A stretch of DNA of 6,421 bases, taken from the NCBI GenBank assembly GCA_905479905.1, contig CAJQOK010000531.1, positions 1 to 6,421 on the forward strand. The letters run 5' to 3'. The position numbers and the translations under genes are program-made. The notes beneath the pieces are model-generated. The model was not told the DNA's origin, searched no databases, and saw nothing but the letters and a program-made list of their open reading frames with translations. This document shows positions 1 through 5,213 of the stretch, one piece after another. Within the stretch, counting starts at the first letter, position 1; each line of letters begins with the position of its first letter. Source of the DNA: an uncultured Aliterella sp. (GTDB lineage Bacteria > Cyanobacteriota > Cyanobacteriia > Cyanobacteriales > Chroococcidiopsidaceae).

Positions 1-263
1 TAAAAATTTGCCCCCGCCGTACCCGAAGTACATACCAGCGCCACCGGAAGCTTGCATCTATGGGCTATTCCTAGGGCGAAGAAGGCAGCCGAACGTTCGT
101 CAAGGACTGGAACAGCTTCTATACCTTTTTGGCTGGCAAAGGCGATCGCAAGGGGCGTAGAACGCGATCCGGGACAGATAATGGCGGTTGTCAAACCTAG
201 ACGCTTTAACGTTTCTGTTAGTACAGAAGCAAAAAGTAAGTTGGTGTTTCTATAATCAATCAT
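1..263 (-). CDS. menD: MenD, SEPHCHC synthase (N-terminal part, cut by the window edge)
   Basis: MenD is the ThDP-dependent enzyme that joins isochorismate and 2-oxoglutarate to give SEPHCHC, an early step of phylloquinone (menaquinone-pathway) synthesis. The minus strand reads 87 codons from an ATG at 263 without a stop. The N-terminal family motifs are in order: [10 protein letters not shown] at residues 30-39, [11 protein letters not shown] at 55-65 and CTSGTAGAN at 78-86. E56 in DER aligns with the catalytic glutamate that contacts the ThDP pyrimidine, and R34 of PGSRS with a conserved substrate-binding arginine. A TTG lies directly upstream in frame and a TGA at 297-299 closes the frame, so ATG 263 is the natural start. 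No strong Shine-Dalgarno is visible. The gene is divergent from folB. About 85% of a normal MenD (roughly 550-600 residues) lies outside the window. Confidence 0.93.
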   Translation of the reverse strand, partial: MIDYRNTNLLFASVLTETLKRLGLTTAIICPGSRSTPLAIAFASQKGIEAVPVLDERSAAFFALGIAHRCKLPVALVCTSGTAGANF

Positions 264-330
264 CAATCGGGGATAAACCCCATCTTTAAAGTAAGCTCAT
301 ACTATTTTAACTATTGGTTTGGGGAATACT
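264..330. promoter_or_regulatory. Divergent menD/folB intergenic region with a small hairpin
   Basis: These 67 bp must hold the start signals of both divergent genes. A TACTAT at 300-305 is a possible -10 for folB, with no convincing -35. A short palindrome, GGGG ATAAA CCCC (269-281), lies 5 nt before the menD ATG, so the menD message would begin translation just after a 4-bp G-C stem. On the folB side TTGGGGA (about 319-325) lies 5 nt before the ATG and may act as its ribosome-binding site. Promoter assignment is tentative. Confidence 0.3.
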
Positions 331-687
331 ATGGACTCGATTCAATTAACAGGGATTCGTAGCTATGGCTACACTGGCTACTTAGCGGAAGAACAAGTTT
401 TAGGACAATGGTTTGAGGTGGATGTGACGCTGTGGTTAGATTTGTCTATAGCGGGTTCAAGCGATCGCATTACAGATACCATCGATTATCGCAGTATTAT
501 TAGCAATGTTCAGCAGCTAATTAAAACTTCTAAGTTTGCTTTGGTGGAAAAGTTAGCAGCCGAAATAGCACAATCTATTTTAGATATTAGCGGTATAGTG
601 CAAGTTAGAGTTCAGTTAAGCAAACCTGCGGCTCCGATTCCTGACTTTAGCGGTAAAATTACAATTGATGTAACTAGAAGCAATTAA
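331..687 (+). CDS. folB: FolB, dihydroneopterin aldolase
   Basis: This enzyme converts 7,8-dihydroneopterin to 6-hydroxymethyl-dihydropterin and glycolaldehyde in tetrahydrofolate synthesis; it is a small cytoplasmic homo-oligomer. The 118-residue length from ATG 331 is typical. The family pattern is clear: GIRSYGYTGYLAEEQVLGQ at residues 8-26, DTIDYRS at 49-55, LVEKLAAEIA at 71-80 and LSKPAAPIP at 96-104. Compared with the Staphylococcus aureus enzyme from memory, E21, Y53, E73 and K98 match the active-site Glu22, Tyr54, Glu74 and Lys100. The His of the usual YGYHG motif is Thr15 here; I do not know whether this is general in cyanobacteria. A TTG at 319 would add four residues, but ATG 331 fits the start of the homology and the GGGGA just upstream. 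The stop overlaps the stop of the opposing ATPase remnant. Confidence 0.93.
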   Translation: MDSIQLTGIRSYGYTGYLAEEQVLGQWFEVDVTLWLDLSIAGSSDRITDTIDYRSIISNVQQLIKTSKFALVEKLAAEIAQSILDISGIVQVRVQLSKPAAPIPDFSGKITIDVTRSN

Positions 688-896
688 TTGTAGTCGAAGT
701 TAAAAGTCTGGTGCTGCCAAGATTTGTTTAAAGTCGGGTTGTAAGTAGCTAATAAGCTTTCTTGGGAAAGGGCGGCAATTGGCGTATCATCAGCAACTAT
801 AGTTTGATTGAAACAAATAACGCGATCGCAATAACGGCTGACTATATCGATATCATGAGAAACTTGTAATATTGTCTAGTTTTCTTCTTGTATCAA
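684..896 (-). pseudogene. znuC: C-terminal remnant of a zinc/manganese-type ABC transporter ATPase (znuC-like)
   Basis: The minus strand encodes 63 residues from 875 to a TAA at 684-686 that look like the last quarter of a metal ABC ATPase. They begin TILQVSHDIDIVSRYCDRVI, with the H-loop SHD and the SRYCDRV stretch of ZnuC/MntB-type subunits, and continue to ALSQESLLATYNP. Upstream in the same frame a TAG (876-878) interrupts LIQEEN*TILQ, where relatives usually have a polar residue, so a CAG-to-TAG change is plausible. No Walker A, Q-loop, LSGGQ or Walker B is present, and no start codon fits. The reading frame then merges into the znuA-like remnant. The far end may also be shifted: the frame used gives NPTLNKSW, while the adjacent frame gives NPDFKQILAAPDF*. 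Homology is by pattern recognition; zinc versus manganese is not decidable. Confidence 0.8.
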
Positions 897-1157
897 TACC
901 ATTTACTAATACATTAGCCGTTGCGATCGCACTTACATTTGCTGGTGTAGCTTGGTAATCGTATTCTATACCTGATGGAATTAAAATCTCTACTTCCTCT
1001 CCAACTACAACTTTTGTAAACCAGTACATCAGCAAAAAGGTTGTCATTACTCTAAGTTAGGGTGCTATTGATGGTTGCTGTACTTGGGAATAAGACTGGT
1101 TGCAGCCTGTTAAAGCTGACAATATTAACCTGTTATCAGTAAGTTTTAACAACGCAT
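884..1157 (-). pseudogene. znuA: N-terminal remnant of a metal-binding lipoprotein of an ABC importer (znuA-like)
   Basis: Reading leftwards from a TTG at 1152 (or a frameshifted ATG at 1157) the strand gives a short signal peptide ending LSALTGC (Cys at 1102-1104), a lipobox. It then meets an in-frame TAA at 1057-1059. Past the stop the same frame continues MTTFLLMYWFTKVV, EILIPSG, YDYQATPANVSAIATANVLV, which matches the start of ZnuA-type solute-binding proteins (TTFLPMYWFTKAV, HDYxATPxxV, ADVLVxNG). The metal-ligand His of the HDY motif appears as Tyr. After VLVNG the homology stops and the sequence passes into the ATPase remnant, so around 200 residues are missing. The piece from 1047 could be read as a 64-residue ORF, but it would lack the secretion signal. 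I read it as dead. In life it would have delivered Zn or Mn to an inner-membrane permease. Confidence 0.82.
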
Positions 1158-1175
1158 TTTAAGCAGTAATTAAAT

Positions 1176-1194
1176 GAGGATGAATATCATTATA
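1176..1194. promoter_or_regulatory. Fur-family (Fur/Zur-like) box 1
   Basis: GAGGATGAATATCATTATA matches the classical 19-bp Fur consensus GATAATGATAATCATTATC at 14 positions by hand count. Its right half contains TATAAT on the minus strand (1189-1194), so a bound repressor would cover the -10 of a promoter reading into the dead znuA-like gene. Fur, Zur and related regulators share similar boxes, so the metal is not settled by sequence alone. Confidence 0.58.
1189..1194 (-). promoter_or_regulatory. -10 element of the former importer promoter
   Basis: On the minus strand this is a perfect TATAAT. Transcription would start near 1182, about 25-30 nt before the remnant start of the znuA-like gene, a natural distance. 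No good -35 is present at 16-18 bp, as is common in cyanobacterial promoters that depend on activators or extended elements. It lies inside Fur-like box 1. Confidence 0.4.
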
Positions 1195-1199
1195 TTAAG

Positions 1200-1205
1200 T
1201 ATAAT
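1200..1205 (+). promoter_or_regulatory. -10 element of the porin promoter
   Basis: A perfect TATAAT on the plus strand, inside Fur-like box 2. The predicted start is near 1212, giving a porin leader of about 200 nt. No TTGACA-like -35 is seen at the usual distance. The mirror arrangement with the minus-strand TATAAT at 1189-1194 supports a divergent promoter pair. Confidence 0.42.
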
Positions 1206-1218
1206 GAGAATCAATCTC
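1200..1218. promoter_or_regulatory. Fur-family (Fur/Zur-like) box 2
   Basis: TATAATGAGAATCAATCTC matches the 19-bp Fur consensus at 15 positions by hand count. It contains the inverted repeat ATGAGA (1204-1209) / TCTCAT (1215-1220), which in 7-1-7 form is TGAGAAT C AATCTCA (1205-1219), compared with TGATAAT N ATTATCA for cyanobacterial Fur/Zur sites. It starts 24 bp after box 1 and overlaps a plus-strand TATAAT, so it would govern the porin side. Confidence 0.63.
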
Positions 1219-1410
1219 ATACGTAAGCAAGCTTTTGATCGTAAATGTCAGTATTTGTCAAATGCCCTCTTGGGGCATTGCATTCTGAGACAAAAATACA
1301 GCACAATCTGCCTAAGATTTGGCTGGGAGGATCGAGAATCGCTCTTTCCAAGTTGTAATTATTGTTTGCAGAGTATTTAAGAACAAGTTGGGTAGTGGGG
1401 AGTAAGATTA
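1212..1410 (+). other. Untranslated leader of the porin gene, with hairpins
   Basis: I find no convincing gene here. If transcription starts near 1212, this is a long 5' leader. It holds one clean hairpin, AATGCCC / GGGCATT with a 5-nt loop (1261-1279), not followed by a T-run, so not an ordinary terminator. A weaker AATCT / AGATT stem lies at 1305-1319. GGGGAG at 1397-1402 lies 8 nt before the ATG and is the likely ribosome-binding site. A second weak promoter (TTGATC at 1235, TCAAAT at 1258) could shorten the leader. No known riboswitch was recognised. Confidence 0.4.
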
Positions 1411-3018
1411 ATGCACAAAAGTTTATGGAAGTTTTTACTGGTTAGTCCAATTGTTTGGACAACAATGCTAGGGTATAGTGCGATCGCCCAAGAATCAGCC
1501 GCAAAAGACACAATGGCGCAAGTTACGTCAGTTTCGCAGTTGTCAGACGTGCAACCTACAGATTGGGCATTTCAAGCATTGCAATCGTTAGTAGAGCGTT
1601 ACGGGTGTATTGCGGGGTATCCTGACGGCACTTACCGAGGGAATCGAGCTTTAACTAGATACGAATTTGCCGCCGGGTTAAATGCTTGTTTGGATAGGGT
1701 AAACGAGTTAATAGGTACTGCTACGAGCGATTTAGCAAAAAGAGAAGACTTAGCCACATTACAAAAATTGCAAGAAGAATTCGCCACCGAATTAGCCACT
1801 CTGCGTGGACGAGTTGATTCAGTAGAAGTGCAAGTAGCCGAATTAGAAGCAAATCAATTTTCGACTACAACAAAACTTAGTGGCGAAGTAGTAGCTGGGG
1901 TAGCTGGGATTATTACTGGAGATGATATTGATGGTAATGATCTTGATACATCCGCCGTACTTGTAGACAGAATGCGGTTAGAATTTGCCACAAGTTTTAC
2001 AGGGAGAGATACGCTGGTAACACGGCTTGCTACCGGAAACTTTGCGGGGTTTTCGAGTGTGACGGGTACAGCCGAGGGAGAGTTAGGCTTTACTCAAGAC
2101 GAAGGTAATGCTATTGGCTTAGAAGTGCTGTTGTATAGCTTGCCTATTGGTGAGAGTACAGAAGTTGTTTTTGGTGCAGTGGGTACAGCCTTTGATGACT
2201 TTGCAAGTACCGTTAATTTTTTGGATGGAGATGGCGGATCAGGGGCGTTGTCTAGCTTTGGTACGCGCAATCCGATTTATTATTTGGGAGATGGTGCGGG
2301 TTTAGGGATTAGAAAAGAGCTAGGGGAAAGATTAGAACTTAGTTTAGGATACTTGGCAGGGGACGCGAATAGCCCGGCTGAAGGCGAAGGTTTGTTTCAA
2401 GGCCCTTACAGCACGTTAGCGCAAGTAGTAATTAAGCCCACTGAAAGATTGAATATTGGTTTAACTTACATCAATTCCTACAATGGAGATGATACTGGTA
2501 CGGGTAGCGGTCGCAATAGCTTTGCTCGATTTGATGATACATTTTTTGAAGACTTGGGTTTAGAGTCGGTCGATGTACCAACTAGCAGTAATTCCTACGG
2601 TGTGGAATTATCATGGCAATTGAGCGATCGCTTTGTTTTGGGTGGTTGGGTTGGTTATACCAATACTCAGTTGCTTTCTACAGCAGGGGGATTATTTGAT
2701 CGCGGTGATATCAATATCTGGAATTATGCTGTAACTTTAGCCTTCCCAGATTTGGGTAAAGAAGGCAACTTGCTAGGTTTTGTGGTAGGAATGGAACCAA
2801 AAGTAACTGATTCTAGCATTAGTTCCACAAATCCAGACATTGATGCAGAATTAGGAGCAGATGAAGATAATTCCTTCCATATTGAAGGATTTTATCAATT
2901 TCAAGTGACAGAAAATATTTCAATTACACCAGGGGTTATTTGGATTACCGCCCCTGGATTTAACCAAGATAACAACGATATCGTAATTGGGGCGCTCCGA
3001 ACTACTTTCACTTTCTAA
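1411..3018 (+). CDS. SLH-domain outer-membrane porin, cyanobacterial 'iron uptake porin' / OprB type
   Basis: A 535-residue outer-membrane channel. Residues 1-26 are a signal peptide, cleaved after AIA before Gln27. Residues about 41-98 form one SLH domain (DVQPTDWAFQALQSLVERYG, then AGYPDGTYRGNRALTRYEFA), which in this family binds the peptidoglycan layer. Residues about 103-149 are a heptad-like coiled coil (LAKREDLATLQKLQEEF onward). From about 150 to the end is a beta-barrel of alternating strands and Asp/Gly-rich loops (GDDIDGNDLD at 170-179), finishing TTFTF with the terminal Phe typical of outer-membrane proteins. This order and length are those of cyanobacterial SomA/SomB-like porins, some of which carry inorganic iron in Synechocystis; the substrate here is inferred. 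A GGGGAG precedes ATG 1411. Fur-like boxes upstream suggest metal control. A hairpin terminator follows. Confidence 0.93.
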   Translation: MHKSLWKFLLVSPIVWTTMLGYSAIAQESAAKDTMAQVTSVSQLSDVQPTDWAFQALQSLVERYGCIAGYPDGTYRGNRALTRYEFAAGLNACLDRVNELIGTATSDLAKREDLATLQKLQEEFATELATLRGRVDSVEVQVAELEANQFSTTTKLSGEVVAGVAGIITGDDIDGNDLDTSAVLVDRMRLEFATSFTGRDTLVTRLATGNFAGFSSVTGTAEGELGFTQDEGNAIGLEVLLYSLPIGESTEVVFGAVGTAFDDFASTVNFLDGDGGSGALSSFGTRNPIYYLGDGAGLGIRKELGERLELSLGYLAGDANSPAEGEGLFQGPYSTLAQVVIKPTERLNIGLTYINSYNGDDTGTGSGRNSFARFDDTFFEDLGLESVDVPTSSNSYGVELSWQLSDRFVLGGWVGYTNTQLLSTAGGLFDRGDINIWNYAVTLAFPDLGKEGNLLGFVVGMEPKVTDSSISSTNPDIDAELGADEDNSFHIEGFYQFQVTENISITPGVIWITAPGFNQDNNDIVIGALRTTFTF

Positions 3019-3032
3019 TTGCAAATAATCAG

Positions 3033-3059
3033 GGGAAGCCTTACAAGAAGCTTCCCTTT
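3033..3059. terminator. Hairpin terminator between convergent genes
   Basis: A perfect 7-bp stem GGGAAGC (3033-3039) / GCTTCCC (3050-3056) with a 10-nt loop, followed by TTT on the plus strand. It lies 14 nt after the porin stop and directly abuts the stop of the minus-strand gene (TAA at 3058-3060), so it may serve both directions. The T-run is short, which limits certainty. Confidence 0.6.
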
Positions 3060-3567
3060 AACTATCACTGCTAGTACCTACACCCGTACAAGTTTCATCT
3101 ACCCAAGACGCAATATTACTAACTTTACTTGCAGGGGATACGCGCACTTCCAAACTTGATTCTGGAAGCTTTGGCGCAGAACCATTTTTGCTATTTGTCT
3201 GTACTACCGCACTGTTATAAGTCAGTCCATTGGGACTTGCATTAATTTCCGTATTATTGGCTGTAGCAGTAATTTCTGCATTATTTACTGATTCCGTTAG
3301 CGCTTTAATTTCTGCTTCAGGGTTAAAGTTTAGTCCCAAAGCTGCAACAATTTGGTCAGGATGATTGCTCAAAGCCACAATAAAGGGAAACATTTGGATT
3401 AGTTGCGGTTCCAAATTTACTAGAGTTGCCAAAATAAAACTAGATGAAGGGCGACGCTGACCGTCATAGGTTCCCCAAATGCGTAATTTTGTCATCCAAG
3501 GACGATTGCGCCGATAGTAAAGAAGCCATTTAACTTTCAATGATTGGCGTAGCTGCTGAATATCCAC
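3058..3567 (-). CDS. DUF5331-like cyanobacterial hypothetical protein
   Basis: A 169-residue protein with no known function. The N-terminal part (residues 1-85 or so) looks like a conserved cyanobacterial domain I recall as DUF5331: DIQQLRQSLKVKWLLYYRRN, then RIWGTYDGQRRPSSSFILAT, LEPQLIQMFPFI and DQIVAALGLNFNP. It is rich in Trp, Tyr and Arg early and seems globular and soluble; no signal peptide or membrane segment. The rest is a low-complexity Asn/Thr/Ser/Ala tail, probably disordered. I chose GTG 3567 because GAGG (3576-3579) lies 8 nt upstream and the homology begins there; a TTG at 3594 would add nine residues and place that GAGG inside the gene. It follows the Uma2 gene by 81 bp on the same strand and converges on the porin. 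The DUF name is from memory. Confidence 0.78.
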   Translation of the reverse strand: MDIQQLRQSLKVKWLLYYRRNRPWMTKLRIWGTYDGQRRPSSSFILATLVNLEPQLIQMFPFIVALSNHPDQIVAALGLNFNPEAEIKALTESVNNAEITATANNTEINASPNGLTYNSAVVQTNSKNGSAPKLPESSLEVRVSPASKVSNIASWVDETCTGVGTSSDS

Positions 3568-3575
3568 TAAATTTA

Positions 3576-3579
3576 CCTC
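3576..3579 (-). promoter_or_regulatory. Ribosome-binding site that fixes a GTG start
   Basis: On the minus strand GAGG stands 8 nt before the GTG at 3567, a good Shine-Dalgarno distance. It favours this start over the upstream TTG at 3594. Confidence 0.6.
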
Positions 3580-3648
3580 AAATACCAATAACAAAACCCT
3601 CTAGCCCTAGGATCGCCAAACTGGGTAATTTTAGTCAAGAGTTAGAGG

Positions 3649-4374
3649 TCACATTGTCGTTTCTGGATCGATGCCTAATTCTTGCAGTTTTTGTAGCAAG
3701 AAGTCGGCTCTTTGGCGCTCAGTTTCGGCTCTTTGGCGCTCAGTTTGTAATTGCGCTTCGGCTTGAGTAGTCCTTTGGTTGCTAATTACTTCTGCTTCCT
3801 CTGGGATTAAAACTAAATCTCCCTCCGGCGTAAAAAAACGTAATTGTTCGTTAAAAATGCCTAAGTATAGCTGTAATTCGTTACTCCACAGCCAGCCTTG
3901 ATCGCTAGGAGAAATCGCCTCGTATTGACGATAATTAAGTTGAAACCCCGCAAATTCGAGGGTATAAGGGTCAAACCAGAAGTAATCGGGAGTGCGAAAA
4001 ATATCTTGATACAGTTGCTTTTTTAAACCTCGGTCAGTTTTAGCAGTGGAATCGGAGAGAATTTCTAAAATAAAGTTGGGATATTTGCCATCTTCTGCCC
4101 AAACTACCCAGCTTTTGCGCTCCTTGCGTTCGGTGTCTAGAACTACAAATAGATCGGGGCCTCGGACATCTTCAGATTTGCGTTGACGAGTGCTGTAATA
4201 AATACTTAAGTTAGCCCCAGCAAAGAAGTCCTGACGGGCTTGCCACAGGCGTTCTAGGCTAGTTAGTAGCAAAATGATTTGTTTGAGATGACGGTAAGAT
4301 TCCAAGGGTGGTTCGTCGCTCAATAAGTCGCTGGGGGGAAATATTGGGGCATCAGTTTCGCTGCTTTGTACCAT
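3649..4374 (-). CDS. Uma2 family (DUF820) putative endonuclease
   Basis: A 241-residue member of the Uma2/DUF820 family, greatly expanded in cyanobacteria and built on a PD-(D/E)XK nuclease fold; its cellular role is unknown. The core shows RGPDLFVVLD (residues 71-80), NFILEILSDST (100-110), DRGLKKQLYQD (114-124) and PDYFWFDPYTLEF (129-141). D74, E104 and the lysines at 118-119 stand where the family's presumed metal-site residues are expected, so the site seems intact. Residues about 190-232 form a charged coiled coil (AEAQLQTERQRAETERQR onward) with an exact seven-residue duplication, then the ending LGIDPE common in this family. The start ATG 4374 has no clear Shine-Dalgarno. It is divergent from the ABC operon and upstream of the DUF5331-like gene. 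Nuclease activity has rarely been shown for the family, so the name is provisional. Confidence 0.88.
   Translation of the reverse strand: MVQSSETDAPIFPPSDLLSDEPPLESYRHLKQIILLLTSLERLWQARQDFFAGANLSIYYSTRQRKSEDVRGPDLFVVLDTERKERKSWVVWAEDGKYPNFILEILSDSTAKTDRGLKKQLYQDIFRTPDYFWFDPYTLEFAGFQLNYRQYEAISPSDQGWLWSNELQLYLGIFNEQLRFFTPEGDLVLIPEEAEVISNQRTTQAEAQLQTERQRAETERQRADFLLQKLQELGIDPETTM
3704..3745. repeat. Exact 21-bp tandem duplication inside the Uma2 gene
   Basis: Two adjacent identical copies of a 21-bp unit (3704-3724 and 3725-3745) encode the heptad AETERQR twice. Seven residues is one coiled-coil heptad, so adding or losing a unit changes the length of the helix without breaking register. A diverged third heptad (QLQTERQR) lies just before it. 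Confidence 0.9.
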
Positions 4375-4456
4375 AATAGTTGCAGTCGTTGGGTTGCTTC
4401 TAGTTTATCTAACTTAGAGTCTATGCAAAGAAAAGGGCAAATGAACGTTTAAAGTA
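4375..4456. other. Divergent spacer between Uma2 and the ABC operon
   Basis: 82 bp that must hold promoters for both directions; I see no convincing -35/-10 pair. A three-codon mini-ORF, ATG AAC GTT TAA (4441-4452), preceded by AAAGGG (4432-4437), ends 4 nt before the ATPase start. It might influence translation of the ATPase, or be chance. Confidence 0.3.
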
Positions 4457-5209
4457 ATGCCAGAAGATAAAGAAATTGCCGTTGAGTTTGATAATGTTAC
4501 TTTTAATGTGGGACTTCGCTCTTTAGTATCCAATCTCAATTTTTCTGTATATCAAGGAGAAGCTTTAATACTCCTTGGGCGTAGTGGTAGCGGGAAAACT
4601 ACAACTATGAAGCTAATTAATGGTTTACTTGCACCTACTGGGGGCGAAGTTAGGGTAAAAGGGCGATCTACAAAGGATTGGGATTTAATTAATTTGCGGC
4701 GCACTATCGGCTATGTTATTCAAGAAATTGGCTTATTTCCCCACTTTACGATCGCCCGCAATGTTGGCTTAGTTCCGTCTTTAGAAGGCTGGAACCCCAA
4801 AAAAATCAAAGCGCGGGTTTATGAACTATTGCAATTAGTGGGCTTAGATCCGGTACAGTTTAGCGATCGCTATCCCCACGAATTATCAGGAGGACAACGC
4901 CAAAGAGTGGGCGTTGCAAGGGCTATAGCTGCCGACCCGCCGATATTATTAATGGATGAACCTTTTGGCGCTCTAGATCCGATTACGCGCCTAGAATTGC
5001 AACAGGAGTTGCATCGGTTGCAACAACAACTAAATAAGACGGTTGTTTTTGTTACTCACGATATTCAAGAAGCTTTTGTTCTGGCTTCTCGCATTGGTTT
5101 AATGGAAGCTGGGCGTTTAGTAGTATTAGAAACACCCGCAGAATTCTTAAAATCTTCTCACCCAGAAGCGATCGCCTTTTTAGAATGTTTAAGGATGTTT
5201 AAGCTATAA
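4457..5209 (+). CDS. Osmoprotectant (glycine betaine/choline) ABC transporter ATP-binding subunit, OpuCA/ProV-like
   Basis: The ATPase that powers uptake of a compatible solute through the permease encoded next. All nucleotide-binding motifs are intact in 250 residues: Walker A GRSGSGKT (41-48), Q-loop Q89 in VIQEIGLFPH, signature LSGGQRQR (143-150), Walker B ILLMDEP (163-169), and H-loop H201 in VTHDIQEA. YVIQEIGLFPH and DEPFGALDPITR are characteristic of the OpuA/OpuC/ProV group, as is the company of the next two genes. OpuCA/ProV proteins are often near 400 residues with C-terminal CBS domains that sense ionic strength; this one stops right after the ABC domain. The start ATG 4457 has only a weak ribosome-binding site; an earlier ATG at 4441 is closed by a stop. 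The substrate is inferred from family membership; choline, carnitine or another quaternary amine is possible. Confidence 0.9.
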   Translation: MPEDKEIAVEFDNVTFNVGLRSLVSNLNFSVYQGEALILLGRSGSGKTTTMKLINGLLAPTGGEVRVKGRSTKDWDLINLRRTIGYVIQEIGLFPHFTIARNVGLVPSLEGWNPKKIKARVYELLQLVGLDPVQFSDRYPHELSGGQRQRVGVARAIAADPPILLMDEPFGALDPITRLELQQELHRLQQQLNKTVVFVTHDIQEAFVLASRIGLMEAGRLVVLETPAEFLKSSHPEAIAFLECLRMFKL

Positions 5210-5213
5210 ATGG

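Noticed and set aside
52..255. A 67-codon plus-strand reading frame
   Set aside because: It lies antisense to the clear MenD coding sequence and shows no family features.
853..1047. A 64-residue minus-strand reading frame taken as a real small gene
   Set aside because: Its content matches the inside of a ZnuA-like protein without secretion signal and runs into ATPase sequence; a lipobox in the same frame lies upstream of a stop. It is better read as part of a pseudogene.
1261..1279. The leader hairpin as an intrinsic terminator
   Set aside because: No T-run follows the stem.
1174..1380. A 68-codon plus-strand reading frame before the porin
   Set aside because: It begins inside the Fur-like boxes, has no ribosome-binding site and no recognisable pattern; the region is better explained as promoter and leader.
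3610..3638. A promoter for the DUF5331-like gene from TTGACT on the minus strand
   Set aside because: At 17 bp spacing the -10 position reads CGATCC, which does not resemble TATAAT.
3540..3770. A 76-codon plus-strand reading frame
   Set aside because: It runs antisense across the ends of the Uma2 and DUF5331-like genes, and its repeated LFGAQFR comes from the 21-bp duplication.
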